Positions 44,211-56,061 of a stretch of 64,000 nucleotides of DNA are shown in pieces. The stretch's first letter is position 1. Every line of letters starts with the position of its first letter. This DNA is from Buxus sempervirens (lineage: Eukaryota; Streptophyta; Magnoliopsida; Buxales; Buxaceae): the NCBI GenBank assembly GCA_947561395.2, contig OX387191.1, positions 32,815,439 to 32,879,438 on the forward strand, written 5' to 3'. Below the pieces are notes generated by a model. It was not told where the DNA came from and did no database searches. It was given only the letters and a program-made list of their open reading frames with translations. The position numbers were made by a program, and so were the translations under genes.

Positions 44211-45960
44211 TGTAGACACCCCAAATTGCACTAAAAATGAGAAAATAATTGAAAATATTAATTGGGATTTGAAACAGGTCAAAAAAGTGTAAAATCTAGC
44301 CAAACTGGTCATGACCGTATTTTGTTTACGGACTAGTCATACCTACAGTAGATATACGATCACGGGGGTCTTTCTGCGAATTTTACCTTTTTGATTTTTG
44401 AGCCTTATCTGCACCCAAATATCTCTCTTGGATAAGCGAATTCTCTTATTTATCTGTTCGAATTATCTCATTTATCCTTGTGGATAAAGGATTGGCATGA
44501 TCTTGTGTTTAACTCAAACTGAAACTCTATCTTGCCAAACCTTGGACCAACCATACCCCTGTGTTTGTCTATGAATAGAGGGCCTTTCCTCAAGCAAAAG
44601 GCCACGAAAATTTGAAGTCTAAGAAGCTCCAAGAGAGAAGAGGAACCCCTGCTGCTTTGCTTGCTCAATCCAGGTAAGTCCCTTTCCCCTTTTATTTTCT
44701 GTCTTTAATTCTAGAAGTAATAGGATCATCTCTATTTCTGTAGAATAAGGCCATCTTTTGTATTTAGTATTCCTAAACTTGTCTCTAAGTACCTCAAGAG
44801 TCTCTCTAGCCGTAAAACGTGAAGAGAGAGCTAGGGGAAAAGAGAACAGGTGGATCCCTAGAATAGAACCCCATATCTGTTTTTCTCCTTTTTTCCTAGA
44901 ATAAAGCCTTTGATTGTGTTTGTATACCCAAACCTATCTCCAAGTACCTCAAGAATCCTCTCTAGCCGTAAAACGTAAAGAGAGAGCTAGGGGAAAAGAG
45001 AATAGGTGGATCCGTAGGGTAGACCCCCATGTGCTCTAATCTGTGAGATGTGGCAGCTTTAAATATCTTGATCATGTTTTAATGGTTTTTATGATGAATC
45101 TGAATGAATAACATGAATCTATGATGTTTATAGCATGGGATACCCACTTTTTTCTAAAATGTGGATTTTCCACATATTTGCACCTACAGCACTGTTTTCG
45201 TGATTTTTGTGATATTAGGCTAAGATTTTGGATTTATCATGATCAATATGGTATATCTAGATCCAGAAGCCTGAAAGTAAATTCTAGGGTTTCATGAAGT
45301 TGTTTTTAAATCGTTTTTCACTTTTGAGAGAAGACCCTACGGTCTAAATTCTCCCCTTTTGATGTTCTTCATCAACGTGGGTATTTTTGGTTTTGATTTT
45401 AAGATTTAACGTGAAATTTGGGCTATATCTATGTCATGGACTATTCAAGTTCAATTTTGAAATATTTTATAAAAATCATATTTTTCTAGATTTCTAGAAT
45501 TTAACTTGAAGCCAGATTGTTGGATTTTTCACTTTAAATTGATTTTATCTCAATTTTATTTTGATCATGAAACCCTAGGAATGGTATGATCATATTTGAA
45601 AGTTCTGGATCAATCAGACTATTCATATGAAAAAACCATATATTTTTGTCTTTTTTGTGATTTTTCATGAATTTTATAGCAAGCCTTTTTTCCTTTATTT
45701 TAACATGAACAAATACCTGGCAACCACCTTGTGTGGATGAATAGGGGTGCCTAACACCTTCCCCTATTCATAACTTAATCCCCTTACCCATCTCTGGTTG
45801 TTTTTTTAGGAGGGTTATTTTACACTAAAATTGCCTTTTGTGCTTATTTGATATTTTGGTGTCCATTCACACCTAAATTGAATGGTGGCGACTCTTTGTT
45901 TAATTTAATCCCGCGTGATGATTGAGGAAGTCATTAGATTGATTTTTTCCATGTCTCACA
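44211..45960 (+). mobile_element. solo LTR (TGTAGACACCCC subfamily), in LINE RT
   Basis: Begins TGTAGACACCCCAAATTGCA and ends ccatgtctcaca; the duplication cttat is perfect (44206-44210 and 45961-45965). It is 1750 bases long and related along its length to the LTR at 58544-60960: the phrases ctctagccgtaaaacgt, gtgcctaacaccttcccc and ggtggcgactcttt occur in both. A TATA-like tatgaata lies near 44570. A block near 44740-44875 (taagg..ctctctagccgtaaaacg) recurs at 44880-45005, an internal duplication of about 140 bases. Confidence 0.92.
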
Positions 45961-47598
45961 CTTATAATAAGAGGAAGAATTCCCGAAAGCCTTGAAGCTA
46001 AAATCTTGGAAATGATCTTGTATGAGAAGTTGCAAAGACTTAGCTGGTCCACCTTGGGGATTATAGCTATATGTGAGGCAGTAAGAGGCACCGGCAGATT
46101 ACTACCATTAAAGAGTTCGGCTACATCAGCATGCAGGCCAGGAGCAATGATTTCCCAACAGCTTTGAAAAACCAGCCTGTGAATCCATCCGGACCTGGAG
46201 CGCTAGCTGGATTAAGATCAAAAACAGCTTTTTTAACCTCTTCAAGAGAAGGTAAAGCTGTAAGACTCTCATTGATATTGCTATCCAGGATTCTAGGAAT
46301 TAAATCAAGAGTATTATTGAAGGAATGAGGAGCTGAAGTAAAGCAATTAGAATAAAAGGAAATAGCTTCTTCCTGAATATTTGGGTTTTCTGAAAACCAA
46401 TCACATCCTTGCAACATTAACTTTTGTTTTCGAACCTGCAGAGAAGCATGAAAGAACTTAGAATTTCTGTCACCTTCTTGAAGCCATTTCACCCTGGATT
46501 GCTGTCTATATAAAGTCTCTTGCTGAGATATACTTTTGATGAGCTACTGCTTGTTCTGTTGAAGAAGATTTGCATCTTGATGATTCCATTGATGCTGAAT
46601 ATTATTTTCAAGCTCTGATATCTTAGATGATAGCTGATCAACTCTTTGGTGAACATCTCCAAATACCTCCCAATTCCATTTTCGAAGAACCAAATGCAAT
46701 TGTTTGAGCTTCCTTGAGAAAGCAATCAAAGGTGAACCCTCAACATTAGCACTCCAAGAACTTAGCGCCACTTCAAGAAACAAATGATGAGAAATCCACA
46801 TTTTTTGGAATTTGAAAATGGAAGGTGGTAAATTTCTAAGATCAGAGACAATATATAAATGAATGGGACTATGATCTGAACAAACCCATGGAAGATGAGT
46901 AGCTTTTAAAGAAGCCGCAGAATTTAACCCTTGTTGATTTATCAAGAACCTGTCCAATCTTGCCCAGATTATTCGATGACCAGATTGCTCATTGCACCAT
47001 GTAAACTTGTCTCCATTAAAACCAAAATCTTGTAATCCAGCACGTTGAGAGAAATCTTGAAAGTCATGCATTGATCTGTTGTCAGGATTCCTCCCTCCAA
47101 CCTTTTCATTCATCGAGAGAATAGCGTTAAAATCTCCTCCTATTAGCCAAGGAGAATTAATGGATGATGAGAACACCAATAAGTCCTCCCACAGTGATCT
47201 CCTCCCTAGGATATCACATTTTACGTAGACAAAAGTAACCAAATAAGGGGTAAAACTCCATTATTTGTTGGAGATACCATTGCTGTAACATATTGCGCCG
47301 AAGAAGTAACAATATCCAAATGAATTAGATCAGACCAGAAAATCCAAATTTTTTATTCAAATTCATCATTGTAAAAGCAATTTTTCAAATTGAACCTCTT
47401 GGCAATTTTTCTGCACCTTGTAGTACTTGTCATTGGCCCCAACACAACAAGTAACTGAACTTTATGAGCCAATACATGAGATTTCAGCATATGTAGAGAG
47501 TCTGAGTTTGCAATCCCTCTGATGTTCCAAATTAGAGTAGAAATCATGTTAAACAGAAGAGTTGGTTTTTGATGAGGTCCTCACCATAGACCTTGTAT

Positions 47599-48717
47599 TT
47601 ATACTTGATCCAACCTTGGATTTCTTCTTCCTTGATTTATGTTCTGTTGAGTGTGGACATTCCTTTCACTACTCCACAAACCCTCCAGATTAGCAAAAGT
47701 GGAAGCCAACCTTGTAGACAAAACAGCTTGATCTTTCCGAAGGGAGGATTTAGCAAGGTTCAAAGAAGAGTATATTGTTGAAGCCTGCATAAGATTACTA
47801 TCAACGTTCAATGCTAAAGCTTGCACAATATTGTTTAATCTCTTGGACAAAGCATTTTCCTCACTATGATGAACTTCCCCTTCTTCAAGGTTGTTATTTG
47901 CAGCTACCAGATCATGAGAAGGAGATCGGATCATCTCCTTTCTATTATGATCAAGAACCTTTTCCATTATAGAAAGTTCTGATTGATCCTGGTTATTTCT
48001 TTCTCCCAAATTAGTTGGCATTAAAGCCAATTTTTCTGCAACATTCCTATGAGATGAGTTGATCAGCCTTGGGTGTGAGTCTGAAATAGAAACAGATCCC
48101 ATTATTTTATGCACCTCTTCATGAATGGCGTTCAGATTTTTTGAAGTTCCCACATCCTCTCGATTCATTTCCCTTACAGAATACTTGCTTAATGTCTGAT
48201 CTTGATTTTGGCCTTCAATAATTTCAGTTGACATTATACCGGATGTTATTTCTTCAATTGTTATTGCACCAGATGGCTTTACATTGCTCTCAGAAGATAT
48301 TAGTTCAAACGTGTTTTGAAGAGATGGATAGTTTTCAAAAACTCCAACACGCTTGTATTGCTGCCTTGTTTCTTCTGAGTTTTTTTTTCTTTACAACCAG
48401 GTGGCAAGAAGATTGATCATGCCCACGATGAAAACAACCAGTGTAGTATAATGGAACCTTTTCATAAAATATGCGTTGCCAACGAACATAATCGGATCCC
48501 ATTCGAATCCATACTTTCTTTGGACGAGGTTTAAGAAGATCCATCAAATCACAAACCCTAGCAAGACTCGGTCTTTTGAGGTTCTTTGTTGGAACATTTG
48601 TTGTTAACGGCTTCCCTACAATTCCTGCAATTGAAAATAGAAATGATTCTGGAAAGAGATTAACTGGTAGATTGGGTAAAGAGATCCATACCGAAGCCAA
48701 AGAGGATTCCTGATATC
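47599..48717 (-). pseudogene. LINE ORF1 (zinc-knuckle protein), frameshifted
   Basis: The first part (48717-48335) has SSLASVWISLPNLPVNLF and LKPRPKKVWI, the usual DUF4283-type wording of plant LINE ORF1, followed by a CCHC-like knuckle. The knuckle reads YTGCFHRGHDQSSC: the first cysteine is replaced by tyrosine, a one-base change. A frameshift at the A run near 48380-48390 separates this from the second part, which stays open to a stop at 47599 and ends GRRNPRLDQV. ORF1 products of this class bind RNA of their own element. The N-terminal region is missing. ORF2 starts about 50 bases downstream, the usual spacing. Confidence 0.8.
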
Positions 48718-48744
48718 ACAAATTTCCAACTTTGCTGGAGGATG

Positions 48745-48893
48745 CTAGTTCACTACCCCCAAATTGAGGTGAATAATGGTTCACTACCCCCAATTGAGAT
48801 GAACCGCACACACTACCCACCAATACTCACTTTTGTGGAGGGGCTAGTTCACTACCCCCAAATTGAGGTGAACCGCAAACACTACCCACAGAT
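48745..48893. repeat. 99-bp tandem repeat, one and a half copies
   Basis: The phrase ctagttcactacccccaaa recurs at 48745 and 48844; ttcactacccccaattgag occurs again inside the first copy near 48779. Next to it are several copies of gggccaatgccct (48913-49120). Confidence 0.85.
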
Positions 48894-48984
48894 ACCAATC
48901 ATACCACAAACTATCAAATGGGGCCAATGCCCTTCAAGTCACACAAATCAATTCGGGCCACTACCCTCTTCATATCATGTTGAC

Positions 48985-49004
48985 AATATATATATATATA
49001 TATA
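48985..49004. repeat. AT dinucleotide repeat
   Basis: A run of about ten AT units inside the gggccaatgccct repeat region. Confidence 0.9.
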
Positions 49005-50422
49005 ACAAATGGGCCAATGCCCTAAATAAATCACATGCAATTCACCACGGGCCAATGCCCTTTCCATATCATGATCACAATATACGGCATGCTAAATAAA
49101 TGGGCCACTGCCCTAAGATAACTTGCATGCTTAACAAGATAATCAATTATTAACAATTTCAGTTTCAACAGGAAAAACCTTGCAATTCATGGCTTACTTG
49201 TCAACCTAAGCCTCAATTCTTGGGAAACATTTGCAACTTGGTTTTGGTTCTTGATTTCTACTTCCAAGAGTTATTTGGAAGGTGCTCCAAGTGGTAGAAT
49301 CAAATTAGCCATCTTCTACGTGAATCTGGAACGTAAACTCTCTCTACAGGACCTATTTTAGCAAAACGTACCCAAAATCTTTATTATTTGGAATTTTTTG
49401 ATAAATCTAGTTGGAACACTTCCTAGACACCTAAATCCTACTTATATATGGGTTGGATTCAAATAAAAATATTTTATAGTTTAATCTGGGCTAAAATCTA
49501 AGTTTTCACAAAAACTGACCAGGGCGCTCGAAGGGCCGCTCGAGCCCGCTTCTAGTGCCCACATATTGCTCTCGGGTTTCTATATTTTAGGCAGGTCGCT
49601 CGAAGGTCTCTTGAGCCTGCTTCTAGCGGCTGGAAATAGCTCTCGGGTTCCTCTGGTTTAGGCAGGTCGCTCAAGCGGCCATGCCTTAAATCAAAATCCT
49701 AAAAGGCCGCCCGAGTCATGCTTGAGCGACTGTTCGGGCGCCTGGAGCTTCTACAGGTCGCGAAAAATCCGATTTTTGAGATCTTGCTAGGGTTTTCGAT
49801 TCTCGCTAGTTTCTACGATTTTTAGGCTCTAAATTGGTTCTAGCATGTGTGGTTACCTATTTCCTACAAAACCCCCAACAAAAATCTCACCTATTTGCAA
49901 GAAATAACAATTTTGCATTCAAACCCTAACTTCCACATTTCACATACGAAAATGGCCGAAAATGGAAATCTGGGTGAGGGTGGTGTTGCTTGCCTCTTCT
50001 AAGCAAATAAGCAAACCTCCTAGATCCTTTTGCAAGGCACGAGCAGCACCCTTGGTTGCTCTTCACGAATCTCCAAGCTTCCAAGCCTCCAAACGAAAAT
50101 GCCATCTTGGGTTTTCTTCTTCTTTTCTTGCTAACAATGATCTCTCTCTTCAAATGGATTTAAAAAAAAAAGGAGTATGATAAGGGGAAGAAAATGAGGA
50201 GAGGATGAAGAAGAAATGAAAGTGGGAGAGGAGAAGATGGAAATGAAGAGAAGGGAATGGGAATTAGGTTCATACGAATGGGCTCTTTCTCTTTTTTTTC
50301 CTTCACCTAAGCAAATTTTCCTCTCACAAGACACTAGGAATTACAACTTTGCCACTCCTTCTATTGTACACAAATTTTACCATTTACTAAAATAATTTGC
50401 TCAATAACTTAGGGATTTTTCA

Positions 50423-51247
50423 GATGAGAGAAGGCTCACCTTTATAAATCACTGATGAGCCTGGACTTAGCCACTTGGCTGGTTTCAAGTCTGGGCTTCT
50501 CCAACTTCACCTACACAATAAGTTACTGTTTAGAGAGTGCTAATCATCTAGGAATCTAGGGTTTCAAATGTATAGCATGTTCCCTATCCCCTTTGCATGA
50601 TTCCCTTTATATGGCTACTGTTTCATGTTGTTTGAGCAGACCCACCCCCTTCCATGATCACCAAATATGCCTGGGTGTGCTCCCACTCTTGGTTGCTGTT
50701 TTAGGATTTTTCACATATTCACCTTCACTTCCCTAGGCACACTTAGTAATCATGTGAATGAATCCCCAAGTCATAGCCTTTTTCAGTGTTTCCTTCCCTT
50801 TGCTTTGTTACTGTTTTGTACACTTTTGTCATTATATCCCCTTTGCATTTGCCACTGTTTTAGGAACCCTTGTATGTCCTCCTCCTCTTTTAGGTACCCT
50901 AAGCGTGGCACAGGCCTAGGCATGCATGAGAAGCATGCTTTGACCCCTTATTTGGGTCTCATTTTATTTGTATTAAAGCATGAGCATGCACAGGTATGAT
51001 CCCACCCTTTAGTTGCTGTTTTAGGATTCTTTACATGCTCATTCCCCTTCTCTAGCTACCTTTAGTACTCATGTAAGAACCCCCAAGCCATGCTCTCCTT
51101 TATTGCTTTTTTTTTTATCTCTTTGTTGCTGTCTTGAGCCTCCAGCATGACCCTCTCCCCCTTAGTTCCAAGAAGTCCCAAAGGATGGCCAAAATGCGGC
51201 CACCCCCTTACCTTTGAGCCACTATGGGCCCACACAGGGGCCCACAT
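50423..51247. other. unassigned, partly repeated
   Basis: A block with gttgctgttttaggatt, cacat.ttcacc and actcatgt.aa.cccccaag occurs near 50690-50765 and again near 51010-51080, a spacing of about 320 bases. The right part (gggcccacacaggggccc) probably belongs to the LTR that continues at 54219. No coding sequence was recognised. Confidence 0.4.
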
Positions 51248-54218
51248 TGTAAGATTCCAAATTTTCACATAATAATTAGGGCATAAATAAATAAAAGAAA
51301 ATATGAGTTTAAATTATAATTAAACTAAAAAGTGAGAATTTAGAAGATTATAATTCAAATAAATAATAATTGGTGAATAAAGGAGAATTTCCAAGGAAGT
51401 TAACCTAGAAGGGTAAAAGGGTATTTTGGTAATTTTCAAAAAGGGCAATTTGTGAAATAAATCATTAAGTAATAATTAGGATTAGAAAATAGAAGAAAAT
51501 AATTTATTTAGTCAAATTAGAAATGAAATAGGGATAATTAAAGCATAAAAGAGGAAAAAGGACAATTAGGTAATTTCGGGCCTTAATTGGGAGAAAAAGC
51601 AACTTAATAAGTGTTTAGGCGATATTTAGGAATAAGTGAGTGATATGTACGAAAATAAGTTAAAAGGAAGAGTTTAGATAGTAAGAAATTTAATTAGTAT
51701 AGTATTAGTAGAAAATTAGAAGGTGGAGAAAAAGTAGGAATTAATTAGAAGGTGGTTGAATCAAATTCGACCACTCTAAGGTTAGCTCAATTAAAATGAG
51801 GCTATTAGGGTTGGTTTAGGACTTTTATAGCTTAGTATAAATAGGAGAGCAAGAGGGGAAATTAGGGAATTTTCGTGTGAAATACAATGAGAGAAAAGAG
51901 AGGGAGAAAGGAAGAGGGAAGCTGCTGCAGAGATGTCCAACTGGTCTTCATCAAAACGCGATTGGGGAACATCCAACCGTTGGAATAACCTTAAATTTGG
52001 AGGTTTTGGTCACGACTAGTGGATATACAATGTGAACGGTGGAGATTGGAATTGGAGAACTCTAATTTGGTGCGAATGGGAGCAGAAGTTCGGCTCAAAA
52101 TTTAGAAACTTTAAAAAGAAGATGGATTTAGCGTATGAGGCAAGTAACAACCCTTGAAATTTTGAGAAATTGCATGGTTTTGATTTCTATTATTTGATTT
52201 GATTTGTCGGAAAAGAATTTACATGGAATCGAATGGTGTGTTTCATGGAGTTTTGTATTCTTGAAGAAATATGTAAAAGTATTGAATAAACATAGCTATG
52301 ATCATGTGAATAGTAATAGGTTGGTAATTAATTGATGCCAAATAAACTAGGAGGTTGTAGGTGTGATTTAGAGTATTAGGGAATTTTTTTATAGCAATTA
52401 AACTCAAAGCAAAACCCTAAAAATCAGAACTTGGCAAATTTGGGAAAATACAGCCGAAATTGAACTAGCGCTCAGGGGCGCGCCTAGTTGCTTTGGGGTT
52501 AGCGCCCGTAGACAGAAAATCCAGAATTTGGGATTTTTAAGATACGGTAGGATGGTTGATAATTTTTCCAATAATATAATTATTTAACATCTTTATAAAG
52601 ACCTAATTGAGGTGTGGAAATTATAAAATTAAAATTTGGTAAATAACCAATTAATTAGAGTCATAATGGTGGGTTAGTGTATGAAAAGGGCTAAATCATA
52701 GGGAATAGTGTTGGGATTAATACTAACTTGCATTCATGGGATAAAATCATCTTCTAAACTAAGTTTTAGGATTATGGAATGTGCTGGAAATTAAAAATAC
52801 AGAGAATTGGGATAGATGCTATTTTAGGTATTAAATTATGGAACTTGGAAAATAATAAGAGGATTAATACGGAAACTTTAGGTAAGCCTTGAATTACACG
52901 TGTTTGTGTTCAAATTATGAATACTGATATTCTGGAATTACAATAATTATGATCTCCATTGAATTTATGTTTTGGTGTTTTATTTTGGATATATTTTGAG
53001 AAATTGCATATGATACCTCGAAAAGGCTTTATTTTGGTTATGGAGATTTAGACTTGGATTTTCACATGGAAACCTGAAATCTTGATTGTGACATGAATTT
53101 TTGGATATGTTTATGGAATGGTTTGTGATATGATGTTTAATCGCTTTTCTTTTACGGTTGAGTGATACTGCTTCCTGTAATCCTTTGCGGTAAAGGTGTG
53201 TATCCCTCCTACAGTAGGAGTGTTCTCCCGTGTGTTGATTTCTCGTGGTTTTGTCTAGTGGGCATAGCTGAGTAAGGATCCATAGGATATGCTAGACAGT
53301 TAAGAGGTATTTCTTTGGGGTTGGGTTACTCCTTGGTGTGAGCGTGCTTCCTTTGTAAGTTAGTTTGCTCTGGAAGGTCCTATGTCTGAAGGGACACCCT
53401 GATGCGTCGCTGGTGATTTCCTTTACATGTGGATAAGTGGTTACCTCCGTGTATTGATTTCAATGTTGCATGCTGGTGGTACATGCCAACTCTATTGAGT
53501 TCGTGCGTAATAAGTCAATGACTACGGCTCTTATCTAAGGAGATGTCTCTGGTTTGAGTGTCTTAGTAGCTTCGCCCTTAAGTCGTACGGTAGTATAGCA
53601 TTTGGTCGAGTGTCATCTCAAAAACTTATCTATCTTTGCGAGTCCTGCAATGACACAAGTGTTTTATCGCTTTTGTCGACTTTATTTTATTAATGACATC
53701 TTATCTCTGGTATTTTACGTTTGCTTAAATATTCTATCGCTTTATTTGGGATTGTCTCCGGTTGTCTTAGATCTATCGATTTAGAGTGGATTAATCGAAT
53801 ACCTCATGACTATTTATTTAATTTAGACTGTTTTTATTTGCATGCACCTGCTACTTGCTGAGATATATTTCTCACTTCATTTTCACCTGTTTTTCAGGTT
53901 TGCTTGGTGAGATCGCGAAGATGGGTTTCAACTGATGGGTAGAATTTTAAATGTAATCTAGGTCACCTTCATGAATTTTTATACTTCCTTGTAATTGCAT
54001 TTGATATTGAATTGAATAAAGAATAAATATCATTGTTCCACCATAACTCTGATGTAGCTAAGTAATTTTAAAATTTCTTGTAAATCTTACTTTGCATCTG
54101 ACCCCGATTTCGTGGTAGCACCTTGGGTTTGGTTGTCGAACTGGATTCGGGTTGTTATTGTAGCGAACCGGATTCGGGTTGGGTGCCGGTTTTGCACTGA
54201 CCTGGGTTCAGGGCGTTA
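51248..54218 (+). mobile_element. solo LTR, TGTAA family
   Basis: Begins TGTAAGATTCCAAATTTTC and ends in gggcgtta or gggcgttaca. Flanks cacat (51243-51247) and cacaa (54219-54223) agree at four of five if it ends at 54218. It shares the family core with the LTRs at 18924 and 23337 (ctagtgggcatagctga, ggatccatagg, gcttcctttgtaagttagt, about 53255-53365). A plus-strand TATA box lies at 51836-51843. No coding region. Confidence 0.75.
51836..51843 (+). promoter_or_regulatory. TATA box of solo LTR
   Basis: TATAAATA in cttagtataaataggag, about 590 bases inside the LTR, in its own orientation. Confidence 0.55.
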
Positions 54219-55463
54219 CACAAACAGCCCCATGCCACCCCTAGAAACCCAAGAGGCCCAATCCCCTTTGAAAAAACCCAAAAATAGGCTTTCTGGGGCT
54301 TATCCGAAAATCAGGTCGGATAAGCCCATTCTTTTTTATATCCAAAAATATATTTCAGATACACTGTTTTTAAGTATTTAGGATACACCCAAAAAAAAAC
54401 CCTAATTTCAGGGTTTCAACCCCTTTGCCCATTTTTTTACCCATTTTTCCATCAAACCTATCAATCCTATAGGGTTTCTGGGTTAACCCGAAACCCGACA
54501 TGGGCCTTTGACCCAGTGGGTCCAGCTTGTGCACCTATGGGCCTTCCAACGGGGCCCACTCAGTCCAATTGGCATGCTTTAATTAAAATCAACCAAATGA
54601 CTTAATTGAAAGGGCCACACTCCATGGAGGCCCAATAAAAGCCCAAAGGAATGCATGATGGCTTAGGACTAGATGATTTGGCCGTGACTGGGGCTTAGGC
54701 CTATCGGGCCCTATTTCCTTCATTAAGGAAAGCCCATTTAACCATACGAAGGAAGGGATCCAAGACCTTATCTTGCAAAGCCTTGGGCTTTCAAGCCCAA
54801 GCCTAGGACATGGGCCCCAAGCCCATTCCTAGTCCAACTATAGGAGAACTAAACCAAGATAACCAAATCTCAAGGCAACCATTGTGTGGGTTACCCAATG
54901 GGCCCACAGACCATCCAGGCCCACCATGAATAAATTTTAATTATCTCTTGACTTAAATCCAAGCAAAATTAGCCAAAACCCAAAGGGCTTTTTAGGGTTA
55001 GGTAGAAGCCCAACAAGGGAACATGTGGACTAATCTTAGTCTACCAAGGGATCCGTGGGCCTTCCAACGGGGCCCACCCAGTCAAACCCAGATCACTTAA
55101 ATAAATCAAGATAAAACCAAATAAAAGGGGATCCACACCACTCAGGTGGTCCCCACAGACTTAACTAGAATTGCAAATTTGAATAGAAATTGGGTGAGAC
55201 CAAAAATAGAGTTGACTCGAACCAGGAAACCCGTGGACCCGTCAATCGATGGGTGGACCGGGGTGTCTTAGGACTTCCCTGAACCGTAACCGAGACCTTA
55301 GCTAGAATCTCAAGCTGCAGACCAGCCTAATAGACAAACCTAGGCCCCAAGTGTTTGCCTGCACCCCATCAAGCAGTGGCGACTCCGATTATCCTGATTT
55401 ACCCAAAAGGAGGCACGCACTCCCGTGTGCCCCGCGGTGCGGCGTTCTCGCGATGCGCGCACA
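54219..55463 (+). mobile_element. 3' part of an LTR of the GTGGCGACTCC superfamily
   Basis: It carries the 3' boxes of this superfamily: ccttccaacggggcccac (twice, about 54544 and 55050), ggtgtcttaggacttccc and agtggcgactccg, and ends gcgcgcaca just before the copia coding remnant. The 510-base spacing of the two boxes shows an internal duplication. Its 5' part is expected left of 51248 but could not be delimited, so the left limit and TSD are unknown. Confidence 0.65.
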
Positions 55464-55737
55464 CAAGGTTTTTTTAACTGAATTGGTAAAGGGGCAGGAC
55501 AATAGTGTTCTGTATAGTGATAGTCAGAGTGCCATCCATCTTGCAAAAAATCCAATATTTCATTCAAGAACGAAGCACATATAGTTGAGGTACCATTTCA
55601 TTCGGTCTCTCTTAGAAGATAAAGTATTGGCTCTTAAGAAGATTCTAGAAAGTGAAAATCCAGTAGATATCTTAACCAAAACAGTCACTTCTGACAAACT
55701 AAAGCTATGCATAGCTTCAGTTGGTTTGGGAACTTGA
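55464..55737 (+). pseudogene. Ty1/copia polyprotein C-terminus (RNase H)
   Basis: The frame reads FLTELVKGQDNSVLYSDSQS, then AIHLAKNPIFHSRTKHI, then RYHFIRSLLEDK and NPVDILTKTVTSDKL, ending at TGA (55735-55737). This is the end of the RNase H domain of Ty1/copia Pol: CDSQSAIHLAKNP and RTKHIDIRYHFIR are signature phrases, and here the cysteine is tyrosine and a TAG (55582-55584) replaces the residue after KHI. The upstream part of the polyprotein is absent, cut by the LTR ending at 55463. The downstream polypurine tract and LTR start are still in place. Confidence 0.9.
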
Positions 55738-55832
55738 TGATTGGGATCATTGTCACTGGTCTGTTTTAGCTATGTTTCTTTGAGGATATGAAGCTTGAGA
55801 ACTTGGATGAAATTTGTCTCCAAGTAGGAGAT

Positions 55833-56061
55833 TGTTGAGTTGTGTGGAGCCTGATCATACTGATCCAGTATTTCCCTTGTTGTTTTATCCTTTTAAGCTT
55901 TTACCATTCGAAAAAAGATAGTGAAACAAAACCGGCAGCCATGAATGTAGCCTTGTTCTGGGGTAAACCATGTAAAATCTTTGTCTTCTTCTTGTTTGAT
56001 TCTTTCTATCGTTTTTTGCTTCTCATGATCTCTAAGAATCACGTCGAATTCCTAACATATT
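55833..56061 (+). mobile_element. start of copia 3' LTR, interrupted
   Basis: Just after the purine-rich aagtaggagat, the sequence TGTTGAGTTGTG marks the start of the 3' LTR. It runs to 56061, where the nested LTR block begins, and should continue at 63559 or 63564. Its end was not identified. Confidence 0.7.

Larger units (their letters stand above)
39440..47547 (-). pseudogene. LINE ORF2: endonuclease, reverse transcriptase, zf-RVT, RNase H
   Basis: The start is MISTLIWNIRGIAN (47547). The endonuclease has LIGGDFNAIL and VCSDHSPIHL. Reverse transcriptase blocks follow: WLQEGDRNSKFFHASLQVR, NPASAPGPDGFTGWFFK, IIPKVD, EQSAFVKGRNISLAHEL with KIDMAKAFD, LCQGGPLSPLLFIIA and LLFADDILIF. The zf-RVT region (40468 onward) has PSKISVFIWKLMKGAL. 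A plant-type RNase H has NVDGASKGNPGL, ESDSKILVD and REENSVADALPNEG. At the RNase H position normally held by glutamate (AELLAL), this copy has MADLLAL. Lesions are an early stop (about 47350), several frameshifts (for example 46540-46490, 41260-41130, 40780-40700) and the two LTR insertions. It would have performed target-primed reverse transcription. Confidence 0.92.
39082..48742 (-). mobile_element. near full-length L1-type LINE, minus strand, with two LTR insertions
   Basis: The poly(A) tail is the T run 39082-39098, after the reversed terminus (ttggaaattaagtaattg). In the minus direction the element holds ORF1 with a zinc knuckle, ORF2 with endonuclease, reverse transcriptase, zf-RVT and RNase H, and a 3' region of about 340 bases. 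Two solo LTRs, each with a perfect 5-bp duplication, interrupt the RT (41807-44045 and 44211-45960). Without them the LINE is about 5.7 kb. The 5' end is not exact: coding similarity stops near 48717, and a candidate LTR begins at 48743. No target duplication was found. Confidence 0.85.
48743..50422 (-). mobile_element. candidate LTR, TGTAA-related, minus orientation
   Basis: It can be delimited as TGCTAGTTC to ggatttttca, with flanks gagga and gatga (four of five the same). The right end resembles that of the LTR at 23337 (cgggattttaca). It contains cgctcgaagg and gctcgagcccgc-like phrases like those in the LTR at 18924. Both the limits and the family are tentative. Confidence 0.4.

Noticed and set aside
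50667..50999. 110-codon plus-strand frame
   Set aside because: It reads through a 320-base repeat with no similarity to a protein family that I recognise.
50423..51247. 5' start of the LTR that ends at 55463
   Set aside because: No TGTAGACACC-like start with a matching pentamer could be found, so no limit is claimed.
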